From assembly GCA_030636065.1 (NCBI GenBank), contig DAOVXR010000021.1:1-12494 (forward strand): 12,494 nt of DNA, in the 5' to 3' direction. Position 1 is the stretch's first letter, and each line of letters begins with the position of its first letter. A model generated the notes under the pieces. The model was not told the origin of the DNA. It was given only the letters and a program-made list of their open reading frames with translations, and did no database searches. This document shows, one piece after another, positions 1 through 6,407 of the stretch. The position numbers and the translations under genes were made by a program. This DNA is from Sedimentisphaerales bacterium. GTDB lineage: Bacteria; Planctomycetota; Phycisphaerae; Sedimentisphaerales; SM23-30.

Positions 1-56
1 CAGACAACCAAATTGCCCCGACCCTCCGGCCGAAACGGCCCCAATTTGGCTGTCTG
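1..56. repeat. Left-edge imperfect inverted repeat (hairpin)
   Basis: The outer arms CAGACA (1-6) and TGTCTG (51-56) pair. After a one-base mismatch, CCAAATTG (8-15) pairs with CAATTTGG (42-49). A small inner stem GGCC/GGCC (28-31 and 37-40) closes a GAAAC loop. It could be the terminator of a gene left of the window or a mobile hairpin. No clean T-run follows on the plus strand, although 66-82 is T-rich. The arms might extend past the window edge. Confidence 0.5.
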
Positions 57-440
57 CCCAAACGATTTTTCTCTCGATTTTTACGCAATTTCAATCATTT
101 TGACATTTGTTGTTGTTGCACTTCAGATTAAAATTCGGGATGATTGTTGACACTAATCATTCTCCTATTTTGTAGAAACAGAAAGGAACATTGTGGTTTT
201 TCGATAACTACAATTAGTCTCACAGCACAACAGCATATTTTCTCCATTTCTTATTCCTGATTCGATTTTTCTCACTAACATGAAGTTTATTCTTTCAATC
301 AGCAAATCCAGCTATTGATCCGTACATAAGATACGAGACTTTGATTTCTTATCCATACAAAACGCTGCTTCTTTACCTGAAAATCTTATTTTTTTGCCTA
401 ACCCCCTTAAAGCAAACGACTTACACGCCTTTTTGCTCGT
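57..440. other. AT-rich intergenic stretch without recognisable gene
   Basis: No open reading frame with coding character, RNA gene or strong terminator was recognised on either strand. Two TTGACA hexamers (100-105 and 147-152) occur, but neither has a convincing -10 box at 16-18 bp, so no promoter is called. Confidence 0.5.
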
Positions 441-628
441 TTAATCTGTCGCATATCACGCTTCATCTATGACAGATAACCCTTCATCTGCGGCATATCA
501 CACCTTATCCGCCTAATATAACGCTTCATCTGCGACATATCACTCGTTATCTATGGCGAATCACCTGTTATCCGTGACGGATCACCCTTCACCTGCCTCA
601 GATTAACCTTCATCTACGACATATCACG
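441..628. repeat. Degenerate 21-bp tandem repeat array, about 9 units
   Basis: Units start at 441, 462, 483, 505, 525, 547, 568, 588 and 609, with lengths of 20-22 bp. A rough consensus is TTCATCTGCGACATATCAC followed by two or three variable bases. Each unit begins TTA or TTC, and most carry a central CATATCAC or GATCAC-like half. The units differ at many positions and there is no constant repeat with variable spacers, so this is not a CRISPR. The TTCATCTGCG half-motif recurs in the right arm of the inverted repeat just downstream, so the two may be related. The period is close to two helical turns. Function unknown. Confidence 0.75.
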
Positions 629-636
629 TTCACTTT

Positions 637-798
637 GCCACAGAGATTTTATCCGCAGATTACGCCGATTCTCGCAGATTAAAATTGTTAAAATTCAAAT
701 ATTTCTTTTTCTTAAATCTGCGTTCATCTGCGTCATCTGCGGATAATTATTGTTTCCCTGTATAACCCTGCGGATTCATATTCTTCGTCCTCTGTGGC
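637..798. repeat. 162-bp inverted-repeat element (CACAGAG / ATCTGCGG type)
   Basis: The outer ends are GCCACAGAG (637-645) and its complement within 789-798. The inner arms 647-682 and 711-746 are near-perfect reverse complements of about 35 bp. Each arm is itself built from roughly 10-bp direct repeats of ATCTGCG (right arm) or CGCAGAT (left arm). The AT-rich centre (683-710) has no ORF. From memory, elements with similar wording are scattered through intergenic regions of many environmental bacteria; I could not check this. It encodes no protein and looks like a non-autonomous, hairpin-forming repeat. Confidence 0.7.
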
Positions 799-824
799 TC
801 AATTTACAGCGCCACGTTCACAAC

Positions 825-861
825 GGGTGGCATGTTTAAACATGGCTTATGTATGTGGTAA
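825..861. repeat. GGGTGGCATG-type dispersed repeat, copy A, with 14-bp palindrome
   Basis: GGGTGGCATG (825-834) is followed by a perfect palindrome CATGTTTAAACATG (831-844) and a CTTATGTATGTGGT tail. The GTGGC at 827-831 can also pair with GCCAC at 811-815. The same start and a similar tail recur at 3634-3660. It lies just past the 3' end of pfp, where it could act as a transcript-end hairpin. No T-run is visible. Confidence 0.5.
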
Positions 862-879
862 CCATTCACACTTATCAGA

Positions 880-2145
880 TTAAAGATACGCGGCTAATTT
901 CTTTTCTATCGGCTTTCGTTCGAACCGCATGAACACTGGCAGGCCGTCATTGTCGATTGTTACCGGTGCCTCGCCCTGAATCAGCGGGCGAACGTAATCA
1001 CGCATAGCGTCAGTGATATGATTGCCTTGCTCATTGATAAATTCGCGTGGCATGAACTTTTCGCCGTTAGCGACATCATAAAGCGGCGCCAGGCCGGTAG
1101 TGCATTTATATGGATCGTTTGATTCGCGTACCAAAGTAACCATTTTTCCGTTTTCGTCGGCAAGGGCGGCTTCGACCGCTTTTTTACCGCACATATAGGC
1201 TTCGTTCACATCGGTAAGTGAGGCGAAGTGCATGGCGCTTCGCTGGTTAGTGCCGAGCTTGTTAAAACGGGCCTTGATACCCACCTCTTTTTCTATTACC
1301 GCTTTGAGTACCTCGGCCACGCCGCCAAGCTGTTGATGTCCGAAGCTGTCTTTAGCGAATGACCCGGCGTCGGCGGTTATATAGGTTCCGTCTTCGTTTT
1401 TCAGCCCTTCGCCGGCCACGATGAATACCCGTTTGAAATTAGCGAGTACTTCTTTGACGTCAGCGACGAATTTTTCGACGGTAAAGGCCGTTTCCGGCAG
1501 ATAGACCAAATGCGGCGAATCTTCCGGACAGCGGGCGGCCAGGCCTGTTGCCGCGGCGATCCAGCCGGCGTTACGGCCCATCACTTCCAGAATTGTACAG
1601 GTATCGGTCGTATAAAGAGCCTCTGTGTCTTTTCCGGCTTCCATTGCGCATGTAGCGACATACTTGGCCACGCTGCCGTAGCCGGGGCAGTGGTCCGTAC
1701 AAGCCAGGTCATTGTCGATTGTCTTGGGCACTCCCATACAGACCAGTTCGTAGCCGGTATCGGCGGCGAGCTTATTCACTTTGTCGGCAGTGTCCATTGA
1801 ATCGTTGCCGCCGGCGTAAAAGAAATAGCGGATATTGTGTGCCTTGAAAACATCGATAATTCGTTCGTAGTCCCCGCGGCTTTCGTCTAACGACTTGAGT
1901 TTGTAACGGCACGAGCCGATGGCTGCGGCCGGGGTTTGCTTCAATGCTTCAATTGTCTCGGTCTTTTCAGCGGAAATATCGAAGATGTCTTCTTCTATTA
2001 CCCCCAAAATCCCATTGGTTGCGCCGAATACCCGGTCGATTTTGTTCGATTTCATAGCTGCCTGGATGACGCCGCAGGCGCTGGAGTTGATAACTGCGGT
2101 GGGACCGCCCGACTGGGCAACGATTGCATTAGCTTTTTCAGTCAT
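880..2145 (-). CDS. pfp: Pyrophosphate-dependent 6-phosphofructokinase
   Basis: Catalyses reversible transfer of phosphate from PPi to fructose 6-phosphate in the cytoplasm, in place of irreversible ATP-PFK in glycolysis/gluconeogenesis. At 421 aa it fits the bacterial PFK family. Visible motifs are the N-terminal GGPTAVIN loop (13-20), GGNDS (112-116, nucleotide/PPi site), PKTIDND (140-146, with the catalytic TIDND), MGRNAGW (189-195), GEGL (245-248) and LGTNQRSA (297-304, substrate phosphate binding). The Lys in PKTIDND, where ATP enzymes have Gly, is the classic PPi-specificity mark. The residue before the specificity Asp is Asn rather than the usual Asp. The ATG at 2145 has only a weak purine-rich SD (AAAGAAAG). 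A promoter candidate lies about 70 bp upstream, back-to-back with that of waaA. Single-gene transcription unit. Confidence 0.95.
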   Translation of the reverse strand: MTEKANAIVAQSGGPTAVINSSACGVIQAAMKSNKIDRVFGATNGILGVIEEDIFDISAEKTETIEALKQTPAAAIGSCRYKLKSLDESRGDYERIIDVFKAHNIRYFFYAGGNDSMDTADKVNKLAADTGYELVCMGVPKTIDNDLACTDHCPGYGSVAKYVATCAMEAGKDTEALYTTDTCTILEVMGRNAGWIAAATGLAARCPEDSPHLVYLPETAFTVEKFVADVKEVLANFKRVFIVAGEGLKNEDGTYITADAGSFAKDSFGHQQLGGVAEVLKAVIEKEVGIKARFNKLGTNQRSAMHFASLTDVNEAYMCGKKAVEAALADENGKMVTLVRESNDPYKCTTGLAPLYDVANGEKFMPREFINEQGNHITDAMRDYVRPLIQGEAPVTIDNDGLPVFMRFERKPIEKKLAAYL

Positions 2146-2213
2146 TTTTACTACTTTCTTTATAAATAAAACGCTATATTCACCCCTACGACCCGACTTA
2201 ACTTCAGCCCAAA

Positions 2214-2242
2214 AGTTTAACAGATAATTTCTCCGCCGTCAA
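2214..2242 (-). promoter_or_regulatory. Candidate sigma70-type promoter of pfp
   Basis: On the minus strand, TTGACG (2242-2237) and TAAACT (2219-2214) are separated by exactly 17 bp. This puts the transcript start near 2207, about 60 nt before the ATG. The -35 box lies three bases from the opposite-strand -35 box of waaA. Confidence 0.5.
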
Positions 2243-2245
2243 TAT

Positions 2246-2274
2246 TTAAGTGTGGGGGATAAGCAAGGTATAAT
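2246..2274 (+). promoter_or_regulatory. Candidate sigma70-type promoter of waaA
   Basis: A perfect -10 box TATAAT (2269-2274) lies 17 bp downstream of a weak -35 TTAAGT (2246-2251). The predicted start site near 2281 leaves a 5' leader of about 35 nt before the ATG at 2316. Confidence 0.5.
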
Positions 2275-2315
2275 TTACTTGCCGTTTGTCATCCTTAACG
2301 CCTACAATAGCGCCA

Positions 2316-3623
2316 ATGGTACGTTTATTACTTGATATAGTTTATGTGTTGCTGATGATATTGCTGGCACCGTGGATATTGTATCGTATGTTCGCGCAGA
2401 AGCGGTATCGGGTTGGATGGAAAGAGCGATTGGGCCTTGTCCCCGTCCGATTTACCGATCAGCCCTGCATCTGGATTCATGCGGTGAGTATGGGTGAGAT
2501 AAACGCTGTCGGTACGCTGATCGAAGAAATTCATCGAGTGCTGCCGCAATTTGAGATTGTTATCAGCAGTACCACCGATACCGGGATCAGTCGAGCAAGG
2601 AAACTGTACGGTACTTCATATCGTGTCTTTTTCTTTCCGCTGGACTTTTCACAGGCCGTCAAAAAAGCATTAAAACGACTGCGACCGCAGTTATGTATAA
2701 TGATGGAACTGGAGGTGTGGCCCAATTTCATGAGCGAGACCGCCCGGCAGGGAATTCCGGTAATAGTCGCGAACGGACGGATAAGCACTGCCAAGGGGTT
2801 CCCTCGTTATCGACGAATCGCGATGCTTGTACGGCCGATCTTTCGGCGACTGGCGATGGTACTGGTACAGGATGAGACCTATGCTGAACGATTTCGGTAT
2901 TTGGGCGTACTCCCTGAGCGGGTACAGGTGGCAGGGTCTTTAAAATATGATACCGCCGAGTTAGGCGATACGGTAGCTGGGGCGGATGAACTGGCTGGGC
3001 AGCTTGGCCTGAAAAACAACGAACCGGTCTGGGTGGCAGGCAGTACCGGCCCGCGCGAAGAAGAGATTATCTTTAACAGCTTCAGCCAGTTACGGCAGAA
3101 GAAGGAATTGCAGCAGGTGCGGCTGGTGATTGTGCCCCGTAAACCGGAACGCTTCGATGAGGTAGCCCGTTTGATTGAATCGCACAGCTATCAACTGATA
3201 CGCTATAGCCGGGTGAAGGCCCGAGAGTATAAAGTAAGCGACCGGGATAACCCGGCGGTGATACTGGGCGACACAATGGGCGACCTGCGAAAGTTTTACA
3301 GTTTGGCAAGCGTGGTTTTTGTCGGCCGATCACTGGTGCCGATGGGGGGGTCGGATATGATTGAGGCAGCGGGGCTGGCCAGGCCTGTCATTGTGGGACC
3401 TTATACGGAGAACTTTATCGATAGTATGAAAAAGCTGGTGGCTGCTGAGGGGATAAGTGTTGTTGCTGATGGGCGTCAGCTTACGGAAGTAACTGAAAAG
3501 TTGCTCCGGGATGCCAAGTCGGCCCAAAAGATGGGCCAACGCGGCCGAGGTGTGATTATCGAAAATAAGGGTGCCACACGCCGGACAGTTGAAGCTGTAG
3601 CGAAGTTACTTTGTAAGGCTTAA
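2316..3623 (+). CDS. waaA: 3-deoxy-D-manno-octulosonic acid (Kdo) transferase
   Basis: Transfers Kdo from CMP-Kdo to lipid IV-A at the cytoplasmic face of the inner membrane, the first step of LPS core synthesis. The 435-aa product starts with a hydrophobic membrane-anchoring segment (about 3-24). The glycosyltransferase-N domain follows, with IHAVSMGE (54-61; Glu61 aligns with the conserved catalytic Glu of E. coli KdtA) and MMELEVWPNF (129-138). The GT-B C-terminal half has AGSTGPREEE (241-250), IVPRKPERF (272-280), GDTMGDL (318-324) and GGSDMIEAAG (344-353), the CMP-Kdo binding region. I chose ATG 2316 over an upstream in-frame TTG at 2286 because it matches the KdtA N-terminus and sits 35 nt after the predicted transcript start. 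No clear SD is visible. Length is close to the E. coli protein (425 aa). It indicates a Gram-negative envelope with Kdo-containing LPS. Confidence 0.95.
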   Translation: MVRLLLDIVYVLLMILLAPWILYRMFAQKRYRVGWKERLGLVPVRFTDQPCIWIHAVSMGEINAVGTLIEEIHRVLPQFEIVISSTTDTGISRARKLYGTSYRVFFFPLDFSQAVKKALKRLRPQLCIMMELEVWPNFMSETARQGIPVIVANGRISTAKGFPRYRRIAMLVRPIFRRLAMVLVQDETYAERFRYLGVLPERVQVAGSLKYDTAELGDTVAGADELAGQLGLKNNEPVWVAGSTGPREEEIIFNSFSQLRQKKELQQVRLVIVPRKPERFDEVARLIESHSYQLIRYSRVKAREYKVSDRDNPAVILGDTMGDLRKFYSLASVVFVGRSLVPMGGSDMIEAAGLARPVIVGPYTENFIDSMKKLVAAEGISVVADGRQLTEVTEKLLRDAKSAQKMGQRGRGVIIENKGATRRTVEAVAKLLCKA

Positions 3624-3633
3624 TTTTACATAT

Positions 3634-3660
3634 GGGTGGCATGCTTACGTGATGTGGTTA
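3634..3660. repeat. GGGTGGCATG-type dispersed repeat, copy B
   Basis: GGGTGGCATG (3634-3643) followed by CTTACGTGATGTGGTTA resembles 825-861 in both its start and its tail. It sits in the 73-bp gap between waaA and hicA and ends exactly where the hicAB -35 box begins. Confidence 0.45.
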
Positions 3661-3689
3661 TTGACATTTAACAACATTACTGTTATACT
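3661..3689 (+). promoter_or_regulatory. Near-consensus promoter of hicAB
   Basis: A perfect -35 TTGACA (3661-3666), a 17-bp spacer and -10 TATACT (3684-3689) form the best sigma70-type promoter in the window. Transcription would start about 7 bases after the -10 box, that is at or beside the GTG start codon at 3696. This implies a leaderless hicA message. Confidence 0.75.
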
Positions 3690-3695
3690 GACTAC

Positions 3696-3953
3696 GTGGG
3701 AAAATATGAGAAAATTATATCCGGGATACTAAAAGGTAAATCTGACAAGAATATATCCTTTTTATCACTTCGCCAGCTATTGCTACATCTGGGCTTTGAC
3801 GAACGGATTAAGGGAAGTCACCATATTTTTCGCAAGGCAGGAGTTGAAGCAAAGATTAACTTGCAGCAAGAAAGGAACAAAGCGAAGCCATATCAGGTGC
3901 GTCAGATTCGCGAACTGATTTTGAAATATAAATTCGGAGGACAAGACGAATGA
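3696..3953 (+). CDS. hicA: HicA-family mRNA interferase toxin
   Basis: Toxin of a type II HicAB module; HicA proteins have a dsRBD-like fold and cleave mRNA using a conserved His. The 85-aa product contains the hallmark GSHHIF motif (40-45, candidate catalytic His42/His43), preceded by the helix LRQLLLHLGFDERIK and followed by the beta-strand and helix typical of HicA (INLQQERN..AKPYQVRQIRELI). The N-terminus (about 1-22) is longer than in a minimal HicA. The start is GTG at 3696; no ATG occurs in frame before the core, and there is no SD, which fits a leaderless transcript from the promoter at 3661-3689. Its stop overlaps the hicB start (ATGA), so the pair is translationally coupled. It stands alone between waaA and a convergent operon, and such modules often move horizontally. 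Confidence 0.87.
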   Translation: MGKYEKIISGILKGKSDKNISFLSLRQLLLHLGFDERIKGSHHIFRKAGVEAKINLQQERNKAKPYQVRQIRELILKYKFGGQDE

Positions 3954-4162
3954 CCAAGTACGAGATAATAATATACTGGAGTAACGATGACGAGGCTTTT
4001 GTCGCCGAAGTACCTGAACTTGCCGGATGTATGGCGCATGGAGGCAGTCAGGAAGAGGCTTTGACGAACGCGAAAGACGCTGTCGAACTCTGGATTGCCA
4101 CCGCAAAAGAGTTTAACGACCCTATCCCCAAGCCGAAAGGCCGACGGTTGCTCTTGGCTTAA
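3950..4162 (+). CDS. hicB: HicB-family antitoxin
   Basis: Antitoxin partner that binds and neutralises HicA. The 70-aa product has the short HicB partial RNase H-like fold: a first strand with aromatic residues (YEIIIYW, 4-10), then DDEAFVAEVPELAGCMAHGG (13-32), a typical HicB core, and the helix SQEEALTNAKDAVELWI (33-49). It stops soon after the PIPKPK segment. It lacks the C-terminal ribbon-helix-helix or HTH domain of longer HicB proteins, so DNA-binding autoregulation is not evident from this protein alone. The ATG at 3950 overlaps the hicA stop by four bases, with an SD GGAGG (3936-3940) nine bases upstream inside hicA. The gene order toxin-antitoxin is usual for hicAB. Confidence 0.9.
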   Translation: MTKYEIIIYWSNDDEAFVAEVPELAGCMAHGGSQEEALTNAKDAVELWIATAKEFNDPIPKPKGRRLLLA

Positions 4163-4216
4163 ACCGTGTGTCCAAAAATATCTTGTGTGTTTTCGGGAGC
4201 CAATATGGACAAAAAA

Positions 4217-4245
4217 AGCCTCTCTCCATTTTGTGGAAAGAGGCT
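4217..4245. terminator. Bidirectional intrinsic terminator between hicB and the lipoprotein operon
   Basis: AGCCTCT (4217-4223) pairs with AGAGGCT (4239-4245). After one mismatch, TCCA (4225-4228) pairs with TGGA (4234-4237), leaving a five-base loop. Seven A's at 4211-4217 become a T7 tract on the minus strand, which makes a strong terminator for the minus-strand operon ending at 4293. The plus side has the weaker TTGATTTTA for hicAB. Confidence 0.85.
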
Positions 4246-4292
4246 CTTGATTTTATAACGTGGACACCCGACGGACACAATACCCTTCGATA

Positions 4293-5390
4293 TTATAACT
4301 CTTCCTCAAATTCGGGAGAATTGAGCCGTTCCAAATAATCGGTAAGATCATCGCCATAAGGTCCAAGTATAAAAACCGCCAAGTCTCCGCGTTTGAATAC
4401 ACCATTTTCCCTGATGACCAACATCTGTGCCTTGGCGTACTTGTCGTGTACCTCAAAAACTTCGACCACGCCCATATGGGATTTTTCCCTTGCCAACACA
4501 GTACCCTCGTCAGGGTCAAGGATTTTGGGGCCTAAAGAAATGATTTCAAATCGATCTTTTCTGTAAATCCCTTCTTCTCTGCCCGCGTTCAAGATTATTA
4601 CATTGTTCGATCGGGCGGCACTAATTTTCACTTTCCAAGGTTTGTCCTGAACTTTATCAACAATAGACTCGGCTGCCAAATTAACGGCCTGTTGCGGGCT
4701 GTCAGCTTGAATTTCCGAAGAAGCGACGATCTCTCCTGTTTCCACGTCGTAAATTCTCAACAGGGCGATGGTTTGAGCTTTCTCGTTCTGCTTCGAAGTC
4801 TGATTAATGTTCGCGACTTCACCAGTAATAATAAACTCCAGCCCTCGTACTCTTTGCAGGCGAGCGGCAGTTTGAGGCAAAACCCGTCCTCCCCGACCAA
4901 AATCCTGTTCACGCAAAATCTGGTTAATTTCCTTCCGTTCGATAACAATAAAACGTTTGGATTCGAGGAGCTTGTTCACCAGCAAGCCGGTAAACGCAGG
5001 ACAGGGATCTGTCTGAAAACCAACATCCACAGATTTTTTTTGTTGTAGTACGAGTTTTTCCTTGCCCGCCTCCACGGTTGTGCTTGTTTCGCCAGATATT
5101 GGCCCTATGCCTGGTGAACTAAAAGGGCTTCCCAAAGGACGAATCAGATCGCCAAAACAAGCCACCGCGATCCTGCGTTTCAAGACACGATCTTTTCCCA
5201 ATGAGTGTTTCTTAATATCCACCTTCTTAATCGTATGCTGGTAATCAAATACCTGGTTGGTTCCGGAAGAATCGGCAGATTTACTTTTAGGCGGGACGAC
5301 CACTTTTTTCCTGGGGTGGTCCTGAGAAGGGTGACAGCCGAGGGTCAAAAGCGACATAAATAACAAAAATGAAATATATTTTGTAAGCAT
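4293..5390 (-). CDS. CsgG-domain lipoprotein with FlgT-C-like C-terminal domain
   Basis: Last gene of the five-gene lipoprotein operon; 365 aa. The signal peptide ends in the lipobox LTLGC (Cys19), followed by a Ser/Lys/Pro-rich linker (20-70). The CsgG-type domain covers about 71-250: RRIAVACFGD (72-81), GLLVNKLLESKRFIVIERKEINQILREQ (135-162) and ITGEVANI (188-195), then YDVETGEIVASSEI (214-227). A C-terminal domain (about 252-342) resembling the FlgT C-terminal barrel has VIILNAGREEGIYRKDRFEI and GVVEVFEVHDKYAKAQML, closing with a GD turn (335-336). Curli CsgG forms an outer-membrane secretion pore, but the non-curli members of this family have no settled role and no csgA/B/E/F genes occur here. 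The start lies 3 bp past the stop of the YcfL-like gene, which implies coupling. The architecture is shared with the protein at 10328. Confidence 0.85.
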   Translation of the reverse strand: MLTKYISFLLFMSLLTLGCHPSQDHPRKKVVVPPKSKSADSSGTNQVFDYQHTIKKVDIKKHSLGKDRVLKRRIAVACFGDLIRPLGSPFSSPGIGPISGETSTTVEAGKEKLVLQQKKSVDVGFQTDPCPAFTGLLVNKLLESKRFIVIERKEINQILREQDFGRGGRVLPQTAARLQRVRGLEFIITGEVANINQTSKQNEKAQTIALLRIYDVETGEIVASSEIQADSPQQAVNLAAESIVDKVQDKPWKVKISAARSNNVIILNAGREEGIYRKDRFEIISLGPKILDPDEGTVLAREKSHMGVVEVFEVHDKYAKAQMLVIRENGVFKRGDLAVFILGPYGDDLTDYLERLNSPEFEEEL

Positions 5391-5393
5391 AAT

Positions 5394-5822
5394 TTATTTG
5401 AACCCCTTCAGCTTCTTTTCATAACGCAGAAGAACTGTAAAATCCACAGCTTTGACGCTAAGCGTTTTTTGCTCCAAATGAGTTACTTCCCGTCGATCAA
5501 AAACTATCGGCATCCAACTGGTTTCATCAAGAGTGAAGCCGTCGTCACCCTTAAATTTGTATTTTACACGACATTCAATGGGTTTGTCACGGAGATTGAT
5601 GACTTTGAGCTTGGCCAAGACTCGATCTGAACCAGATATGCCGACAGTTATATCTTCGATACGCAGATCATTCCGCAGTCGGTTATCCAAAAAGACGACT
5701 TTTTCCTGTGTTTCCACGGATGGAAAAATAGCGTACTTGGCGGGTTTGGGAGAACATCCACCCGACATAAACACAAAAAACAAAACCGCACCGGTTAAAC
5801 CCTTTAAACAAACTTTACACAT
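5394..5822 (-). CDS. YcfL-like (DUF1425) lipoprotein
   Basis: 142-aa lipoprotein with Cys23 in FMSGGC after a hydrophobic signal segment. The mature part resembles E. coli YcfL (DUF1425): a short strand VVFLDNRLRNDLRIEDI (42-58), then LRDKPIECRVKYKFKGDDGF (77-96), the conserved Trp103 in TSWMPIVF, and the closing strand FTVLLR (128-133). The fold is expected to be an Ig-like beta sandwich in the periplasm. In E. coli ycfL lies next to lpoB, and here it lies in one operon with an LpoB-like gene. I chose ATG 5822 because an SD GGAG lies seven bases upstream. An upstream start at 5900 would overlap the previous gene and add a basic, non-signal extension. Biochemical role unknown in any species as far as I know. 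Confidence 0.82.
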   Translation of the reverse strand: MCKVCLKGLTGAVLFFVFMSGGCSPKPAKYAIFPSVETQEKVVFLDNRLRNDLRIEDITVGISGSDRVLAKLKVINLRDKPIECRVKYKFKGDDGFTLDETSWMPIVFDRREVTHLEQKTLSVKAVDFTVLLRYEKKLKGFK

Positions 5823-5853
5823 AATAATACTCCAATAGATTATTTTGAGACGC

Positions 5854-6369
5854 TTATTTTTTCTTCCCCTCCGGGACTGCCGTATAAGCCAATGTATCAC
5901 TGGCTGTATGTCGGCGATATTGCTTCGGCGAGTCTTTCTTTGTCATATAGACACAGCCAAAAAGAATTTCCTCGTAGTTTTCTGTTCCCGGTGTCGGCGG
6001 AACCATACATTTGCCACCTTTGACAACATGTGGGCCATACTTACAGGCATTGTTGCAATTTTGATGGTCGGTTGCCAGGCGAAATCCTTTTTCGTGATAC
6101 AAGGCAATGACTTCCGCAACGCTTTTTCCAACAAAGTAACCATTGGCCTGCCAGTCGGCCAGCACTTTTTCCGAAGGTGTGCAACAACAACTACCACCCA
6201 GCAGCCAAGGTTTAGAACCGCGTTTATGCCCTACTGTGTCAAAGCAATGTTTGATTTCCGGCGACTTTGACGGTTTTGGAAAATGCACCCTCTGGCAACC
6301 ACAAGCAAAAGTTAAGCCTATTACAATTAGCCATAAGGTAACACATTTCTGTTTATTATACATTTGCAC
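5854..6369 (-). CDS. Cysteine-rich lipoprotein of unknown family
   Basis: 171-aa product that I do not recognise. A hydrophobic signal (about 10-22) ends in TFACGC; lipidation at Cys23 or Cys25. The mature part is unusually Cys-rich: Cys42, three consecutive Cys at 61-63, Cys105 and Cys109 (CNNAC), Cys121 and Cys139, with several His (29, 41, 49, 92, 102, 114). This could be a set of disulfides or a metal site; neither is proven. A segment around 66-100 (SEKVLADWQANGYFVGKSV..) looks like a small helical region. The C-terminus is Lys-rich. The GTG at 6369 is preferred because GGGAG lies six bases upstream; the ATG at 6363 would have a 12-base spacing. It lies in the operon with 38 bp and 31 bp gaps to its neighbours. 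Start uncertain by two codons. Confidence 0.8.
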   Translation of the reverse strand: MQMYNKQKCVTLWLIVIGLTFACGCQRVHFPKPSKSPEIKHCFDTVGHKRGSKPWLLGGSCCCTPSEKVLADWQANGYFVGKSVAEVIALYHEKGFRLATDHQNCNNACKYGPHVVKGGKCMVPPTPGTENYEEILFGCVYMTKKDSPKQYRRHTASDTLAYTAVPEGKKK

Positions 6370-6407
6370 TTATATCTCCCATGCGACAAAGACAAATTTT
6401 CGTGTTT

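Noticed and set aside
441..628. CRISPR array
   Set aside because: Units are contiguous and diverged with no conserved repeat and unique spacers; no cas genes.
2286..2315. TTG start for waaA
   Set aside because: Almost at the predicted transcript start and adds ten residues absent from KdtA proteins.
4166..4278. GTGTCC/GGACAC repeats flanking the terminator as an insertion-sequence remnant
   Set aside because: Six-base matches only; no transposase fragment or target duplication could be seen.
5845..6270. Plus-strand frame of 141 codons opposite the Cys-rich lipoprotein
   Set aside because: The minus-strand frame has a signal peptide, an SD and operon context; this one is its shadow.
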